Shown: in pieces, positions 26,163 through 34,760 of the stretch
Numbering within the stretch: the stretch's first letter is position 1
Layout: each line of letters starts with the position of its first letter
Assembly (NCBI RefSeq): GCF_016863275.1
Contig: NZ_BOOO01000014.1
Span: 1-64,000, forward strand
Length of the DNA: 64,000 nucleotides
Reading direction: 5' to 3'
Source of the DNA: Planotetraspora mira
Lineage (GTDB): Bacteria > Actinomycetota > Actinomycetes > Streptosporangiales > Streptosporangiaceae
Translations under genes and position numbers: made by a program
The notes under the pieces: model-generated
Told to the model about the DNA's origin: nothing
What the model saw: the letters and a program-made list of their open reading frames with translations, nothing else
Database searches by the model: none

Positions 26163-28085
26163 TCAGCTCGCCCCGGGGAAGCCCTCGTCGGGGAAGCCGC
26201 CACCTGCGGACCCGGTCGGAAGGACGACCTGATCCCCGTCGGTGAGCCCGTCGACGATCTCCACGTACTGGTCACCGCGGATGCCGGTCTTCACGGTCCG
26301 CTGCACCTGGCCGCCGCCCTGCTGGACCGTCACCGTCGCCGTCCCGTCGGGGAGCGTCCGTACGGCCTGCGCCGGCACGTACAGGGCGTCGTCGGCCGTA
26401 CCGGTGGTCACCTGTGCCGTCGCGCTCTGCCCGAGCAGCAGGTTGGCCGGCTGGTCCTTGAAGGAGATCGTCACGCCGTAGCGGACGAGCTGGCCGCTTG
26501 TGGTCGCCGTGGGGTCGATGTGGGCGACGGTGCCGTCGTACTCCTCACCCGGATGGGTGGCCAGCGTGATCGTGGCTTTCTGGCCCACTTTCAGGGACTG
26601 GATGTCCGACTGGGTGAACATCGCCTGCAACTGGAGGTCGCCGAGATCGCCGAGCGTGATGAAGGTGCCGGCCGTGTACTGCGTTCCCACGGTTCCCGCG
26701 ACCGACAGGATCGTCCCGTCGTCGGGAGCCGTGATCTTCACACCCGCGAGCGCCTGCTTGGCGTCGGCGAGGTCGGAGGTGGCCTTGCTGACCGAGGCCT
26801 CCGCCTCCGCCTCGGTCATCGGCGTACCGCCGCCGCCGCGACCCCCCGAGCCGCCGAAACCTCCTCCACCCTGGCCGCCGCCCCGGCCGGAGCCTCCACC
26901 CTGACCGCCGCCGGGTCCCCCGCCTTGACCGCCTCCACCCTGTCCGGGCGTTCCGCCTCCCGGAGAGCAACTCGGCGAGGGCGTGGCGGACGGTGGCGCG
27001 GGTCGCGTCGGAGTGGGTGACGGCGTCGCGTGCGTGGGAGACGCGCTGGGCGTGGGTGTGGGCGTGGGTGTCGGTGTCGGGGTGGTGGTCGCGGTGGGCG
27101 TCGGCGAAGGGCTGGGATGCTTGACCCTGGTCTGCCGGGCTTGGTCGGCCGTGGTTGCGCTCAAGCCGCTCGCGGATGCGCCGGCGTTCTTCGCAGCGCT
27201 GTCGGCGGTGGCGCTTCCCGCTGCGCCGCCGGTCTTCGCCGTGCTCCCGCCGGATCCGCTCGTCGCCGTGCGTCCCGTCCCGGCGCCGCTCGTACGGCCG
27301 GCGGGGGTCGGTGTGGGCGTCGGAGTCGGTGTGGGGGCGGACAAGACGAGTGGCGGATGCTTCCGGCCGTGACCGCCGGACTCGAACGACACCAGGGACA
27401 CGTTGAGGGCCAGCCAGCTCTGGCTGGACGCCACGTCCGCGGATGCGGATGAGGGGGTCGAAGCGGAGGCGGAGGCCGGAGTGGCGGTGATGCAGGACGG
27501 CGAGGAGCCCCCTGAGCCCCCTGAGCCTCCTGAGCTCCCGGACCCGCCGGAGCCTCCCGAACCCTGGGAACTCCCGGCGCCCTGGGAACCGCCAGAGGGT
27601 GAGCCTGAGGAGCCGCGCCCCGACGAGCCCGATGAGGCGCCCTGGCCTGAGGACGTGCGGGCCATGGCCGGGATGACCGTGACACCCCCGGACGCCGACG
27701 TCGTGGTCACCGAGGTGCCGGCCTCGACCTTGTCGAGGGTGTCCTGCGCGGCGGCCAGCGCCGCCTTGGCGGCGTCGTAGTTCTCACGGGCGATCGTGTC
27801 GTCGATACGGGCCAGCACGCGGCCCTTCTTCACCTTGTCCCCGGCCTTGACGTTGAGCTTCTGCACCGTGCCCGCCGCCCCGAACGCCAGGTCGCTCACG
27901 CCGTCGTTGACGGTGTTGCCCGCGGCGGAGACGTACGCCGACACGCTGCCGCGCTTGGCCGCGGCGAGCGAGATCTGCCCGGCCGCCGAGGATTCGCCGC
28001 TGTTCACATAGATCACGGCGAAGCTCGCGATGGCGACCCCGGCGAGGGCCAGTCCCCCGACGCGGATCGGAATGCTCGGTGTCAT
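26163..28085 (-). CDS. Membrane-fusion (RND/MacA-type) adaptor with a 260-residue low-complexity insert
   Basis: A 640-residue adaptor, far longer than the usual 350-420. An N-terminal anchor (about 6-28) is followed by a barrel strand and the first lipoyl half (GTVQKLNVKAGDKVKKGRVLARIDD), then a short helix AKAALAAAQDTLDKV. An insert of roughly 260 residues rich in Ser, Gly, Pro and Thr follows. It contains PTPTPT runs and GGGQGGG runs. Only then come the second helix (SVSKATSDLADAKQALAGV), the lipoyl return ITAPDDGTILSVAG and the C-terminal barrel. The insert therefore replaces the tip of the helical hairpin. Start ATG 28085 is supported by AAGGA eight bases upstream; ATG 28094 overlaps that box. 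It is divergent from a second adaptor. Confidence 0.85.
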   Translation of the reverse strand: MTPSIPIRVGGLALAGVAIASFAVIYVNSGESSAAGQISLAAAKRGSVSAYVSAAGNTVNDGVSDLAFGAAGTVQKLNVKAGDKVKKGRVLARIDDTIARENYDAAKAALAAAQDTLDKVEAGTSVTTTSASGGVTVIPAMARTSSGQGASSGSSGRGSSGSPSGGSQGAGSSQGSGGSGGSGSSGGSGGSGGSSPSCITATPASASASTPSSASADVASSQSWLALNVSLVSFESGGHGRKHPPLVLSAPTPTPTPTPTPAGRTSGAGTGRTATSGSGGSTAKTGGAAGSATADSAAKNAGASASGLSATTADQARQTRVKHPSPSPTPTATTTPTPTPTPTPTPSASPTHATPSPTPTRPAPPSATPSPSCSPGGGTPGQGGGGQGGGPGGGQGGGSGRGGGQGGGGFGGSGGRGGGGTPMTEAEAEASVSKATSDLADAKQALAGVKITAPDDGTILSVAGTVGTQYTAGTFITLGDLGDLQLQAMFTQSDIQSLKVGQKATITLATHPGEEYDGTVAHIDPTATTSGQLVRYGVTISFKDQPANLLLGQSATAQVTTGTADDALYVPAQAVRTLPDGTATVTVQQGGGQVQRTVKTGIRGDQYVEIVDGLTDGDQVVLPTGSAGGGFPDEGFPGAS

Positions 28086-28150
28086 GGCGGCCATCCTTGT
28101 GACGCCACGTCATCGCCCGCTTGGCCCCACCTGAGAGTTGTCTGAAAATA

Positions 28151-28182
28151 CGGCTTCCAGGAAAAATGCGGCTTCCAGGAAA
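28151..28182. promoter_or_regulatory. Two palindromic TTCCAGGAA boxes between divergent adaptor genes
   Basis: CGGCTTCCAGGAAA occurs at 28151-28164 and 28169-28182, an 18-bp period. Each copy contains the palindrome TTCCAGGAA. The pair lies in the only promoter region shared by the two adaptors, so a regulator bound here could set both. Which regulator is unknown; the flanking OmpR-type pair are the obvious candidates. Confidence 0.5.
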
Positions 28183-28235
28183 CTGTCAGCATCGGCCGAG
28201 GTTGCCCGAAGCGGGATCCGCCAGGGTTCAGCATC

Positions 28236-29411
28236 GTGAAGCTGTCGACGAAGCGCAGAGCGCTGATCATCAACGGCGTCCTGGGAGTGTTGCTGCTCGG
28301 TGGAGTCGGCGTGGCCTACGGCTCCCTCGGGAGCGACTCATCGAACGAGGCGGCGCCGCTGACCACGCGGGTGACGCGCGCAACGGTGTTGTCCTCGGTG
28401 TCGGCCTCCGGCTCCGTCGCAAGCTCCCGGACGAGATCCCTCGATTTCGGTACGAGCGGCACGGTCGAGTCGATCGCGGTCGAGTCAGGCGACAAGGTGA
28501 AGAAGGGCCGCGTGCTCGCGCGCCTCGACGACACCGCCGCGCAGGAGAGTCTCGACGCCGCACAGGCCGCCCTGGACGCCGCGGACGCGGGCGACACCTC
28601 GACCCCGTCCGGCTACTCGCAGTACATCAGTGCGAGGAATTCCTACCGGGCGGCCAAGCGCGCCGTCGCGGGCACGGAGATCAAGGCGCCGTTCGCCGGG
28701 ACCATCGTCGCGGTCAACGGCTCGGAGGGCGGGTCGTCGGGCGGCTCGGGGGGCAGCGCCTCCTCCAGCGGATCGTCGGGCGGGTCCGGTTCGGGTGGCG
28801 GCTCAGGCGGAGGGTCGTCGAGCGCCGCCGCCACGTCGAGCACGGGCACCGGGTTCATCGAGATCGCCGACCCGGCGCGACTGCAGATCGTCGGGCAGTT
28901 CACCGAGGCCGACGTGACCAAGCTCAAGGTGGGCCAGGCGGCCTCCGTCAGCTTCGACGCGCTGACCGGAGTGACCGCGAACGGCAAGGTGACCGTCATC
29001 GACCCGCAACCTCAGACCAGCAACAACGTCGTCCAGTACGCGGTGACGATCTCGCTGAGCGGCGTCCCGAAGACCGTACGGCTCGGCCAGACGGCCAGCG
29101 TCCAGGTCACCGTCGCCAAGGTCGACGACGCACTGGCCGTGGCCAACGCCGCGGTCACCACCGCCGGCGGCCGGAGCACCGTCAAGGTCCTCGAGAACGG
29201 CAAGCAGGTCGTCAAGCCGGTCGAGATCGGCGTCAAGGGCGACACCCTCACCGAGATCAAGTCAGGGCTCAATGAGGGCGACCAGGTCGTCAGGAACCTG
29301 TCCACGACGACCGGCACCGGCGGGGGCTTCCAGTTCCCCGGTGGCGGCGGCGGAGCGTTCGGCGGTGGCGGCGGTGGCGGCTTCGGCGGCGGCCGGGGAG
29401 GCAGAGGATGA
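28236..29411 (+). CDS. MacA-like membrane-fusion adaptor of the ABC efflux system
   Basis: A 391-residue adaptor. An N-terminal anchor occupies residues 9-27. The first lipoyl half is GTVESIAVESGDKVKKGRVLARLDD, with a short hairpin, a return strand IKAPFAGTIVAVNG, then the beta-barrel (LQIVGQFTEADVTKLKVGQAASVSF). A Gly/Ser run of about 40 residues interrupts the return region, and a Gly/Phe-rich tail ends the protein. Such adaptors bridge a MacB-type permease to the outside. The start is GTG 28236. Its stop overlaps the ATG of the ATPase gene by four bases, so the three genes are one translationally coupled operon. Confidence 0.88.
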   Translation: MKLSTKRRALIINGVLGVLLLGGVGVAYGSLGSDSSNEAAPLTTRVTRATVLSSVSASGSVASSRTRSLDFGTSGTVESIAVESGDKVKKGRVLARLDDTAAQESLDAAQAALDAADAGDTSTPSGYSQYISARNSYRAAKRAVAGTEIKAPFAGTIVAVNGSEGGSSGGSGGSASSSGSSGGSGSGGGSGGGSSSAAATSSTGTGFIEIADPARLQIVGQFTEADVTKLKVGQAASVSFDALTGVTANGKVTVIDPQPQTSNNVVQYAVTISLSGVPKTVRLGQTASVQVTVAKVDDALAVANAAVTTAGGRSTVKVLENGKQVVKPVEIGVKGDTLTEIKSGLNEGDQVVRNLSTTTGTGGGFQFPGGGGGAFGGGGGGGFGGGRGGRG

Positions 29412-30145
29412 CCGGGCAGGCGCCGGTACTGGACATCCGGGCCGTGGCCAAGGTGTACGGCGAGGGCGAGACCGCGGTCCACGCGCTTCGGGGCGTGTCC
29501 CTGAGGGTCGAGCAGGGCGATTACGTGGCGATCATGGGTGCCTCCGGGTCGGGCAAGTCGACGCTGATGAACATCATCGGCTGCCTGGACGTCCCGTCGT
29601 CGGGGAGCTATCTCCTCGACGGCACGAACGTGGGCGTGCTCGACGAGGTGCGACTGGCGATCGTCCGCAACCGCAAGATCGGCTTCGTGTTCCAGTCGTT
29701 CAACCTCATCCCGCGGATGAGCGCGCTGGCCAACGTCGAGTTGCCGTTGGCGTACGGCGGGGTGAAGGCGGCGGAGCGGCGCAGGAGGGCATTGGCGGCG
29801 CTGGACCAGGTGGGTCTCGCACAGCGGGTCGGCCACCAGCCCAACGAACTGTCCGGCGGTCAGCAGCAGCGGGTGGCGCTGGCTCGTGCGCTGGTCACGG
29901 CGCCGACGTTGCTGCTCGCCGACGAGCCGACCGGAGCCTTGGACAGCAAGTCCAGCGACGACGTGATGCGGATCTTCGATGGGCTCAGCGCGGACGGCCG
30001 GACCATCGTGCTGATCACCCATGAGGACGACGTCGCCGCGCATGCCAAGCGGGTGATCCGGCTGATGGACGGCGAGGTGGTCGAGGACGCCCGCAGGTCG
30101 CCGGTCGGCGGCCTGCCCCCACGGCTGGCAGAGGTGACCACGTGA
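29408..30145 (+). CDS. MacB-type ABC transporter ATP-binding protein
   Basis: A 245-residue ATPase with Walker A GASGSGKS (44-51), Q loop FQSFNL, signature LSGGQQQR (148-155) and Walker B LLLADE (168-173) followed by PTGALDSK. It belongs to the LolD/MacB branch that powers mechanical extrusion across the envelope rather than import. It overlaps the adaptor upstream by four bases (ATGA) and the permease downstream by four (GTGA). The protein acts in the cytoplasm as a dimer on the permease. Confidence 0.95.
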   Translation: MTGQAPVLDIRAVAKVYGEGETAVHALRGVSLRVEQGDYVAIMGASGSGKSTLMNIIGCLDVPSSGSYLLDGTNVGVLDEVRLAIVRNRKIGFVFQSFNLIPRMSALANVELPLAYGGVKAAERRRRALAALDQVGLAQRVGHQPNELSGGQQQRVALARALVTAPTLLLADEPTGALDSKSSDDVMRIFDGLSADGRTIVLITHEDDVAAHAKRVIRLMDGEVVEDARRSPVGGLPPRLAEVTT

Positions 30146-31428
30146 ACCCGTTCGAGGTCCTGCGTTTCGCGCTCCGCGGCCTGGCGGCCAACAAGCTCCG
30201 CAGCACACTCACCACGCTCGGCATCCTGATCGGCGTCGCGGCGGTGATCCTTCTGGTCGCCGTCGGCGAGGGCTCCTCGCAGCAGATCCAGCAGAACATC
30301 CAGCGCCTGGGCGCCAACTCGCTGACCATCTCCCCGTCCACATCGGGAGGCGGCGGCGGCGGTGGTGGCGGCGGTGGCGGTTTCGCCCGGCTGCTCGGCG
30401 GCGGGGGAGGCGGACGGCAGCAGGGCTCGGGCCCGCGCACCCAGGCCAAGAACCTGACGGTGGAGGACGCCCGCGCACTGGCGGACCCGTCCGGCGCGCC
30501 CTCGGTCAAGAGTGTGTCCCCGGTGGTGACGGCGCAGTCGCAGACGGCCACCTACGAGGGCGCCAGCCACGTGATCCCCCAACTCGTCGGCACGTACCCG
30601 AGTTACTTCGAGACGTCGAACAAGCCGGTGGTCAAGGGCACGTACTTCTACAACGACGACGTGATGGCCGCCAGGAAGGTCGTGGTCATCGGGAACACCG
30701 TCGCCGAGGATCTGTTCGGCGCGGTCGACCCGGTGGGCAAGCAGATCGTGGTGTCCGGAGTGCCGTTCACGGTCGTGGGCGTGCTGAAGGAGGCCGGGTC
30801 GTCGGGGTTCCAGGACGCCGACGACGTGGCGATCGCCCCACTGCCCGCGGTGCAGCAGAGCCTGACCGGGTTCGGGCCGCTCGGCCAGATCCTGGTGCAG
30901 GCCAAGAGCGCCGAGGCGGTGGACTCGGCCCAGGCCGAGGTGACCGACATCCTCAACCAGCGCCACGGCATCACTGGGACGGCGACCGCCGACTTCCGCA
31001 TTCTCAACCAGGCGACGCTGCAGGAGACGGTCAGCGCCGCCACCGGCACCTTCACGGTGCTGCTCGGCGCCGTGGCCGCGATCAGCCTGCTGGTGGGCGG
31101 CATCGGCATCACGAACATCATGCTGGTCACCGTCACCGAGCGGACCAGGGAGATCGGCATCCGCAAGGCGATCGGCGCGCCCCGGGGGGCCATTCTCGGC
31201 CAGTTCCTCGTCGAGGCGACCGTGCTCAGCCTCGTCGGCGGCCTGTTAGGCGTGCTGATCGCGGTGATCGGCGCCCAGTTCACGATCGCGGGGGTCAAGC
31301 CCGTCCTCGTGCCGCTTTCGATCGTGCTGGCTCTCGCGGTCTCGGTCGTGATCGGCCTGTTCTTCGGCAGCTATCCCGCCAACCGCGCCGCCAAGCTGCG
31401 GCCTATCGAAGCCCTGCGCTTCGAGTGA
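30142..31428 (+). CDS. MacB-type ABC permease
   Basis: A 428-residue permease with the MacB topology. TM1 is at about 17-40 (LAANKLRSTLTTLGILIGVAAVILLVAVG), followed by a large outer domain. Three further spans lie at about 305-330, 355-378 and 388-408, with TERTREIGIRKAIGA between them. The outer domain begins with a run of 12 consecutive glycines and a second Gly-rich patch, not usual for MacB. The start is GTG 30142. Substrates of the family are peptides, lipids and drugs; the actual one here is unknown. Confidence 0.92.
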   Translation: MNPFEVLRFALRGLAANKLRSTLTTLGILIGVAAVILLVAVGEGSSQQIQQNIQRLGANSLTISPSTSGGGGGGGGGGGGFARLLGGGGGGRQQGSGPRTQAKNLTVEDARALADPSGAPSVKSVSPVVTAQSQTATYEGASHVIPQLVGTYPSYFETSNKPVVKGTYFYNDDVMAARKVVVIGNTVAEDLFGAVDPVGKQIVVSGVPFTVVGVLKEAGSSGFQDADDVAIAPLPAVQQSLTGFGPLGQILVQAKSAEAVDSAQAEVTDILNQRHGITGTATADFRILNQATLQETVSAATGTFTVLLGAVAAISLLVGGIGITNIMLVTVTERTREIGIRKAIGAPRGAILGQFLVEATVLSLVGGLLGVLIAVIGAQFTIAGVKPVLVPLSIVLALAVSVVIGLFFGSYPANRAAKLRPIEALRFE

Positions 31429-31444
31429 CAGCCAGGAGATGAAT

Positions 31445-32035
31445 GTGAGCAGGCACAAGGCTGCGGACCTGCTGGAGATCTCGCCCTTCGACGACGATCT
31501 CCAGGCCGAGCTGGCGGCCCAGCCCGCTCGGCGCGGGCCGTCGAAGTTGACCATGGCGCTCGGCGCGGGCGTGGTGCTCGTGGCCGGGTTCCTCGGGGGG
31601 GTCCAGGCGCAGAAGCACGCCGGAGCCCCCTCCGGGGGCGTCCCGTTCGGCTCCCTCCTGTCCGGCCAGGGCAATGCCGGCGGGCAGCGGGGGCAGGGCG
31701 GCTTCGGCCGGGCCGCCGGGGGAGGCGGCGGAGGCGGCGCCGGTGGTGCCGGGGTCGGAGGTGGCGGCTTCGGCGGCGCCGCCGCCGGTGCGACCTTCGG
31801 GACGGTCAAGCTCGTCGACGGCGACAAGATCTACGTCCAGACCGCGAGCGGGGACGTCGTCACGGTGAAGACCAGCACCTCCACCAAGATCCAGGTATCC
31901 AAGGCGGGGAAGGCCAAGGACCTCAAGACGGGGAGTGTGGTGATCGTCGCGGGCGACAAGGACGCGCAGGGGACCGTCGACGCCACGTCGGTCACCCAGA
32001 GCTCGGCTCTCGGCGGCAGAGGGGCGGGCTCATGA
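31445..32035 (+). CDS. Single-span, Gly-rich accessory protein of the efflux operon
   Basis: A 196-residue protein. A cytoplasmic head contains LLEISPFDDDLQAELAAQPARR, one span lies at about 38-55, then a Gly-rich stretch of about 50 residues. An outer domain follows (GATFGTVKLVDGDKIYVQTASGDVVTVKTSTSTKIQVSKAGKAKDLKTGSVVIVAGDKDA), which resembles DUF5666-type beta domains. I start it at GTG 31445, because AGGAG lies six bases upstream; ATG 31439 abuts that box. Its ATGA stop overlaps the next regulator start. Its place in the operon suggests an envelope role with the ABC system. Confidence 0.75.
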   Translation: MSRHKAADLLEISPFDDDLQAELAAQPARRGPSKLTMALGAGVVLVAGFLGGVQAQKHAGAPSGGVPFGSLLSGQGNAGGQRGQGGFGRAAGGGGGGGAGGAGVGGGGFGGAAAGATFGTVKLVDGDKIYVQTASGDVVTVKTSTSTKIQVSKAGKAKDLKTGSVVIVAGDKDAQGTVDATSVTQSSALGGRGAGS

Positions 32036-32724
32036 GCGCCGAGGCGCGGCTGCTCGTCGTCGACGACGAGCCGAACATCCGGGAACTGCTGTCGGTGAGC
32101 CTGCGTTACGCGGGGTTCGAGGTGGTGACGGCCTCGGACGGCAAGGAGGCCGTCCAGATCGCGGAGCGCACGAGGCCCGATCTGATCGTGCTCGACGTGA
32201 TGCTTCCGGACATGGACGGCTTCGCCGTCGCCGGCAGGCTCAGGGCCACCGGGCGGCGCATCCCGGCGGTGTTCCTCACGGCCAGGGACGCGGCCGACGA
32301 CAAGCTCGCCGGGCTGGCGCTCGGGGACGACTACGTCACCAAGCCGTTCAGCCTCGACGAGGTCCTGGCGAGGATCCGGGCGGTGCTCCGCCGCACCCGC
32401 GGCGAGGCCGCCGCTCCGCCGCCGCGCCTGCGGATCGCCGACCTGGAGCTGGACCAGGACGGTCACCAGGTGTGGCGCGGAGGCAGGCCGGTACGGCTCT
32501 CGCCGACCGAGTTCAAACTCCTGCACTACTTCATGATCAACCAGGGCCGGGTGTTGTCGAAGGCGCAGATCCTCGACCATGTGTGGCACTACGACTTCGG
32601 CGGCGACCGCAACGTCGTGGAGTCGTACGTGTCCTATCTGCGGCGGAAGATCGACACGGCCGATCTCAAGCTCATCCACACGCTTCGCGGCGTGGGCTAT
32701 GTTCTCCGTGCCCCGCGCCAGTGA
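32032..32724 (+). CDS. OmpR/PhoB-family response regulator (two-component system 2)
   Basis: A 230-residue regulator with receiver acidic pair D11-D12, phospho-acceptor D55 and switch lysine in DDYVTKPFSLDE. The C-terminal winged helix has SPTEFKLLHYFMINQGRVLSK and GVGYVL. Compared with its paralogue at 23.7 kb it lacks one glycine just before DDYVTKPF (LALGDDY instead of LTLGGDDY). That shortens the alpha4-beta5 turn near the dimerisation face. It overlaps the preceding gene by four bases and its kinase by 26. Confidence 0.9.
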   Translation: MSAEARLLVVDDEPNIRELLSVSLRYAGFEVVTASDGKEAVQIAERTRPDLIVLDVMLPDMDGFAVAGRLRATGRRIPAVFLTARDAADDKLAGLALGDDYVTKPFSLDEVLARIRAVLRRTRGEAAAPPPRLRIADLELDQDGHQVWRGGRPVRLSPTEFKLLHYFMINQGRVLSKAQILDHVWHYDFGGDRNVVESYVSYLRRKIDTADLKLIHTLRGVGYVLRAPRQ

Positions 32725-34144
32725 GCTGAGACGGCGGGTAGCCCGCACCCCACTCTGGCTGCGCCTCGTCGGGGGGACGCTGCTGCTCGTCACGCTGGCG
32801 ATCGCGCTGACGGGCGGCTTCGCCGTCCAGTTGCTGCGCGGCTACCTGGTGCAACGGGTCGACACCCAGCTTCTGACGATGGGCAGGCGCCCACCGGACC
32901 TCCAGATCGACGCCGTGCCGCGGCAGGGGCTCCCCGGAGTCCCGCTCCGGTTGTTCGGCTCGTTCTACATCGTCCAGCTCGACGGGACCGGCGCTGTCAT
33001 GCGGACCATCCAGGAGCCGCCCAATGCCGACCTGCCCCTGTTGCCCCTGCCGTCCGACGGCGGGAGCGGCCTGTTCACGGTCGAGTCGCCGTCGGGGTCG
33101 AAATGGCGGGCGATCGTGGCGGACGACGGCGAGGGCGGGTTCCGCGCCGTCGCCATGAGCCTGAACGAGATCGACGGCACGGTCTCCCGGCTGGTGGTCA
33201 TCGTGTCGGGCGTCGGCTTCGCCGTGCTGGTCGCCCTGGGAGTCGCCTGCTACTGGCTCGTACGGCGAAGCCTGCGCCCGCTGGGTGAGATCGAGCGGAC
33301 CGCAGAGGCGATCGCCTCGGGCGACCTGTCACGGCGAGTGCCGCTCCGGCATCCGCGGACCGAGATGGGCCGGCTCGGCCGATCGATCAACGGCATGTTG
33401 TCCCAGATCGAGGCGGCCTTCCGCGACCGGGAGGCCTCGCAGGAGCGCATGCGCCGCTTCATGGCGGACGCCTCGCACGAGCTGCGAACCCCGCTGACCT
33501 CGATCCGCGGCTTCGCCGAACTCGCCCGGCAGCAGCGGTCGCAGGACCCCCTCCGCCTGGTGCGCAGGATCGAGGACGAGGCGGCCAGAATGGGCCTGCT
33601 GGTGGACGACCTGCTCATGCTCGCCCGCCTCGACCAGGAAAGACCCCTGGAACGGCGGCCCGTCGACCTGCTGAGCCTCGCGGCGGGCGCCGTACTCGAC
33701 GCCCAGACCCTCGCCCCGGACCGGGAGATCGACCTGGTCCGGCTGGACGGGTCCGACCAGCCGGTGTACGTGCTCGGCGACGAGACGCGGCTGCGGCAGG
33801 TCATCGGCAACCTCATGCGCAACGCCCTGAAGCACACTCCTCCCGGTACGGCCTTCCGGGTCGGAGTGGGAGTGACACCCGAGACCGAGCAGGCCGCGGT
33901 GCTCGAGGTGACCGACGAAGGGCCCGGCCTGTCACGCGAGGACGCCGAACGCGTCTTCGAACGGTTCTACCGGGCCGACCCCGCGCGCAGCCGGTCCGAC
34001 TCGGGCGGGACCGGACTGGGCCTGTCCATCGCCGCGGCCCTCGTCCAGGCCCACGACGGCACCATCACCGCGGAGAGCGAGCCGGGCCACGGCACGACCT
34101 TCCGCGTTCGCCTTCCCTCCTGTTCGCCCGTCAAGAAAGGCTAG
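32699..34144 (+). CDS. Sensor histidine kinase (two-component system 2)
   Basis: A 481-residue kinase: span at about 20-45, outer loop 46-165, span 166-188, HAMP to about 240, and H260 in MADASHELRTPL. ATPase boxes are GNLMRNA, DEGPGL, FERFYR and GTGLGLSIA. It is the paralogue of the kinase at 24.4 kb but lacks the acidic repeat tail. The start is ATG 32699 inside the regulator gene; GTG 32708 is an alternative. It ends nine bases before a lipoprotein gene, which probably belongs to the same transcript. Confidence 0.9.
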   Translation: MFSVPRASELRRRVARTPLWLRLVGGTLLLVTLAIALTGGFAVQLLRGYLVQRVDTQLLTMGRRPPDLQIDAVPRQGLPGVPLRLFGSFYIVQLDGTGAVMRTIQEPPNADLPLLPLPSDGGSGLFTVESPSGSKWRAIVADDGEGGFRAVAMSLNEIDGTVSRLVVIVSGVGFAVLVALGVACYWLVRRSLRPLGEIERTAEAIASGDLSRRVPLRHPRTEMGRLGRSINGMLSQIEAAFRDREASQERMRRFMADASHELRTPLTSIRGFAELARQQRSQDPLRLVRRIEDEAARMGLLVDDLLMLARLDQERPLERRPVDLLSLAAGAVLDAQTLAPDREIDLVRLDGSDQPVYVLGDETRLRQVIGNLMRNALKHTPPGTAFRVGVGVTPETEQAAVLEVTDEGPGLSREDAERVFERFYRADPARSRSDSGGTGLGLSIAAALVQAHDGTITAESEPGHGTTFRVRLPSCSPVKKG

Positions 34145-34153
34145 GTAGATCCC

Positions 34154-34681
34154 ATGCGCTACGTACATGTCGCGATGGCCGCGGCGCTGGCCGTCGCGGT
34201 CGCCGGCTGCGGCGGAGGCGGAAGCACGTCGGCGGGCCCGACGGCGGCAGCCGCTCCGAGCGGCGACCAGAGAGCCGCCTTCACCGCGTGCCTCCAGAAG
34301 AACGGCGTCACCCTGCCGAGCGGACGGCCCAGCGGGCGGCCGACGGCGAGGCCGAGTGGGCGCCCGAGCGGACGGCCGAGCGGCGGATTCGGTGGATTCC
34401 GGTCGATGTCGCCGGAGATGCAGAAGGCCTTCCAGGCCTGTGCGTCCCTCATGCCCCAGGGCGGCGGGTTCGGCCGCGGCGGTGGGAACAGAACCGGCGG
34501 TGGGAACGGAGCCAACGCGAGCGCGCTGCAGGCCTTCCGCACGTGCATGAAGGACCATGGGGCCGAGCTTCCCCAGGGTGCGGGCTTCCGCAACATCGAC
34601 AGGAACGACCCGAAGATCGCCAAGGCGCTGAAGACGTGCCAGCCGCTGCTGCCGACGGCCGCGCCTTCGCCGAGCGCCTGA
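34154..34681 (+). CDS. Secreted lipoprotein with repeated Cys motifs and a PSGRP linker
   Basis: A 175-residue lipoprotein: signal peptide with lipobox AVAGC, lipid-attachment Cys19. Mature sequence holds four related motifs, FTACLQKNGVTLP, FQACASLMPQ, FRTCMKDHGAELP and KTCQPLLP. The spacing suggests two cysteine-paired repeats. Between the first two runs a PSGRP linker is repeated. Cys-repeat proteins of this type are often found next to MacAB operons in actinobacteria, but their function is not known. It is likely the last gene of the efflux/TCS2 transcript. Confidence 0.8.
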   Translation: MRYVHVAMAAALAVAVAGCGGGGSTSAGPTAAAAPSGDQRAAFTACLQKNGVTLPSGRPSGRPTARPSGRPSGRPSGGFGGFRSMSPEMQKAFQACASLMPQGGGFGRGGGNRTGGGNGANASALQAFRTCMKDHGAELPQGAGFRNIDRNDPKIAKALKTCQPLLPTAAPSPSA

Positions 34682-34760
34682 GCCCTCTCCCCGTGTCCCC
34701 TTCGCCGAAATTTGTCACTGATCGCGGCTTGGGGGGCGCGGGCACGGGAAAGCCGGGGGT

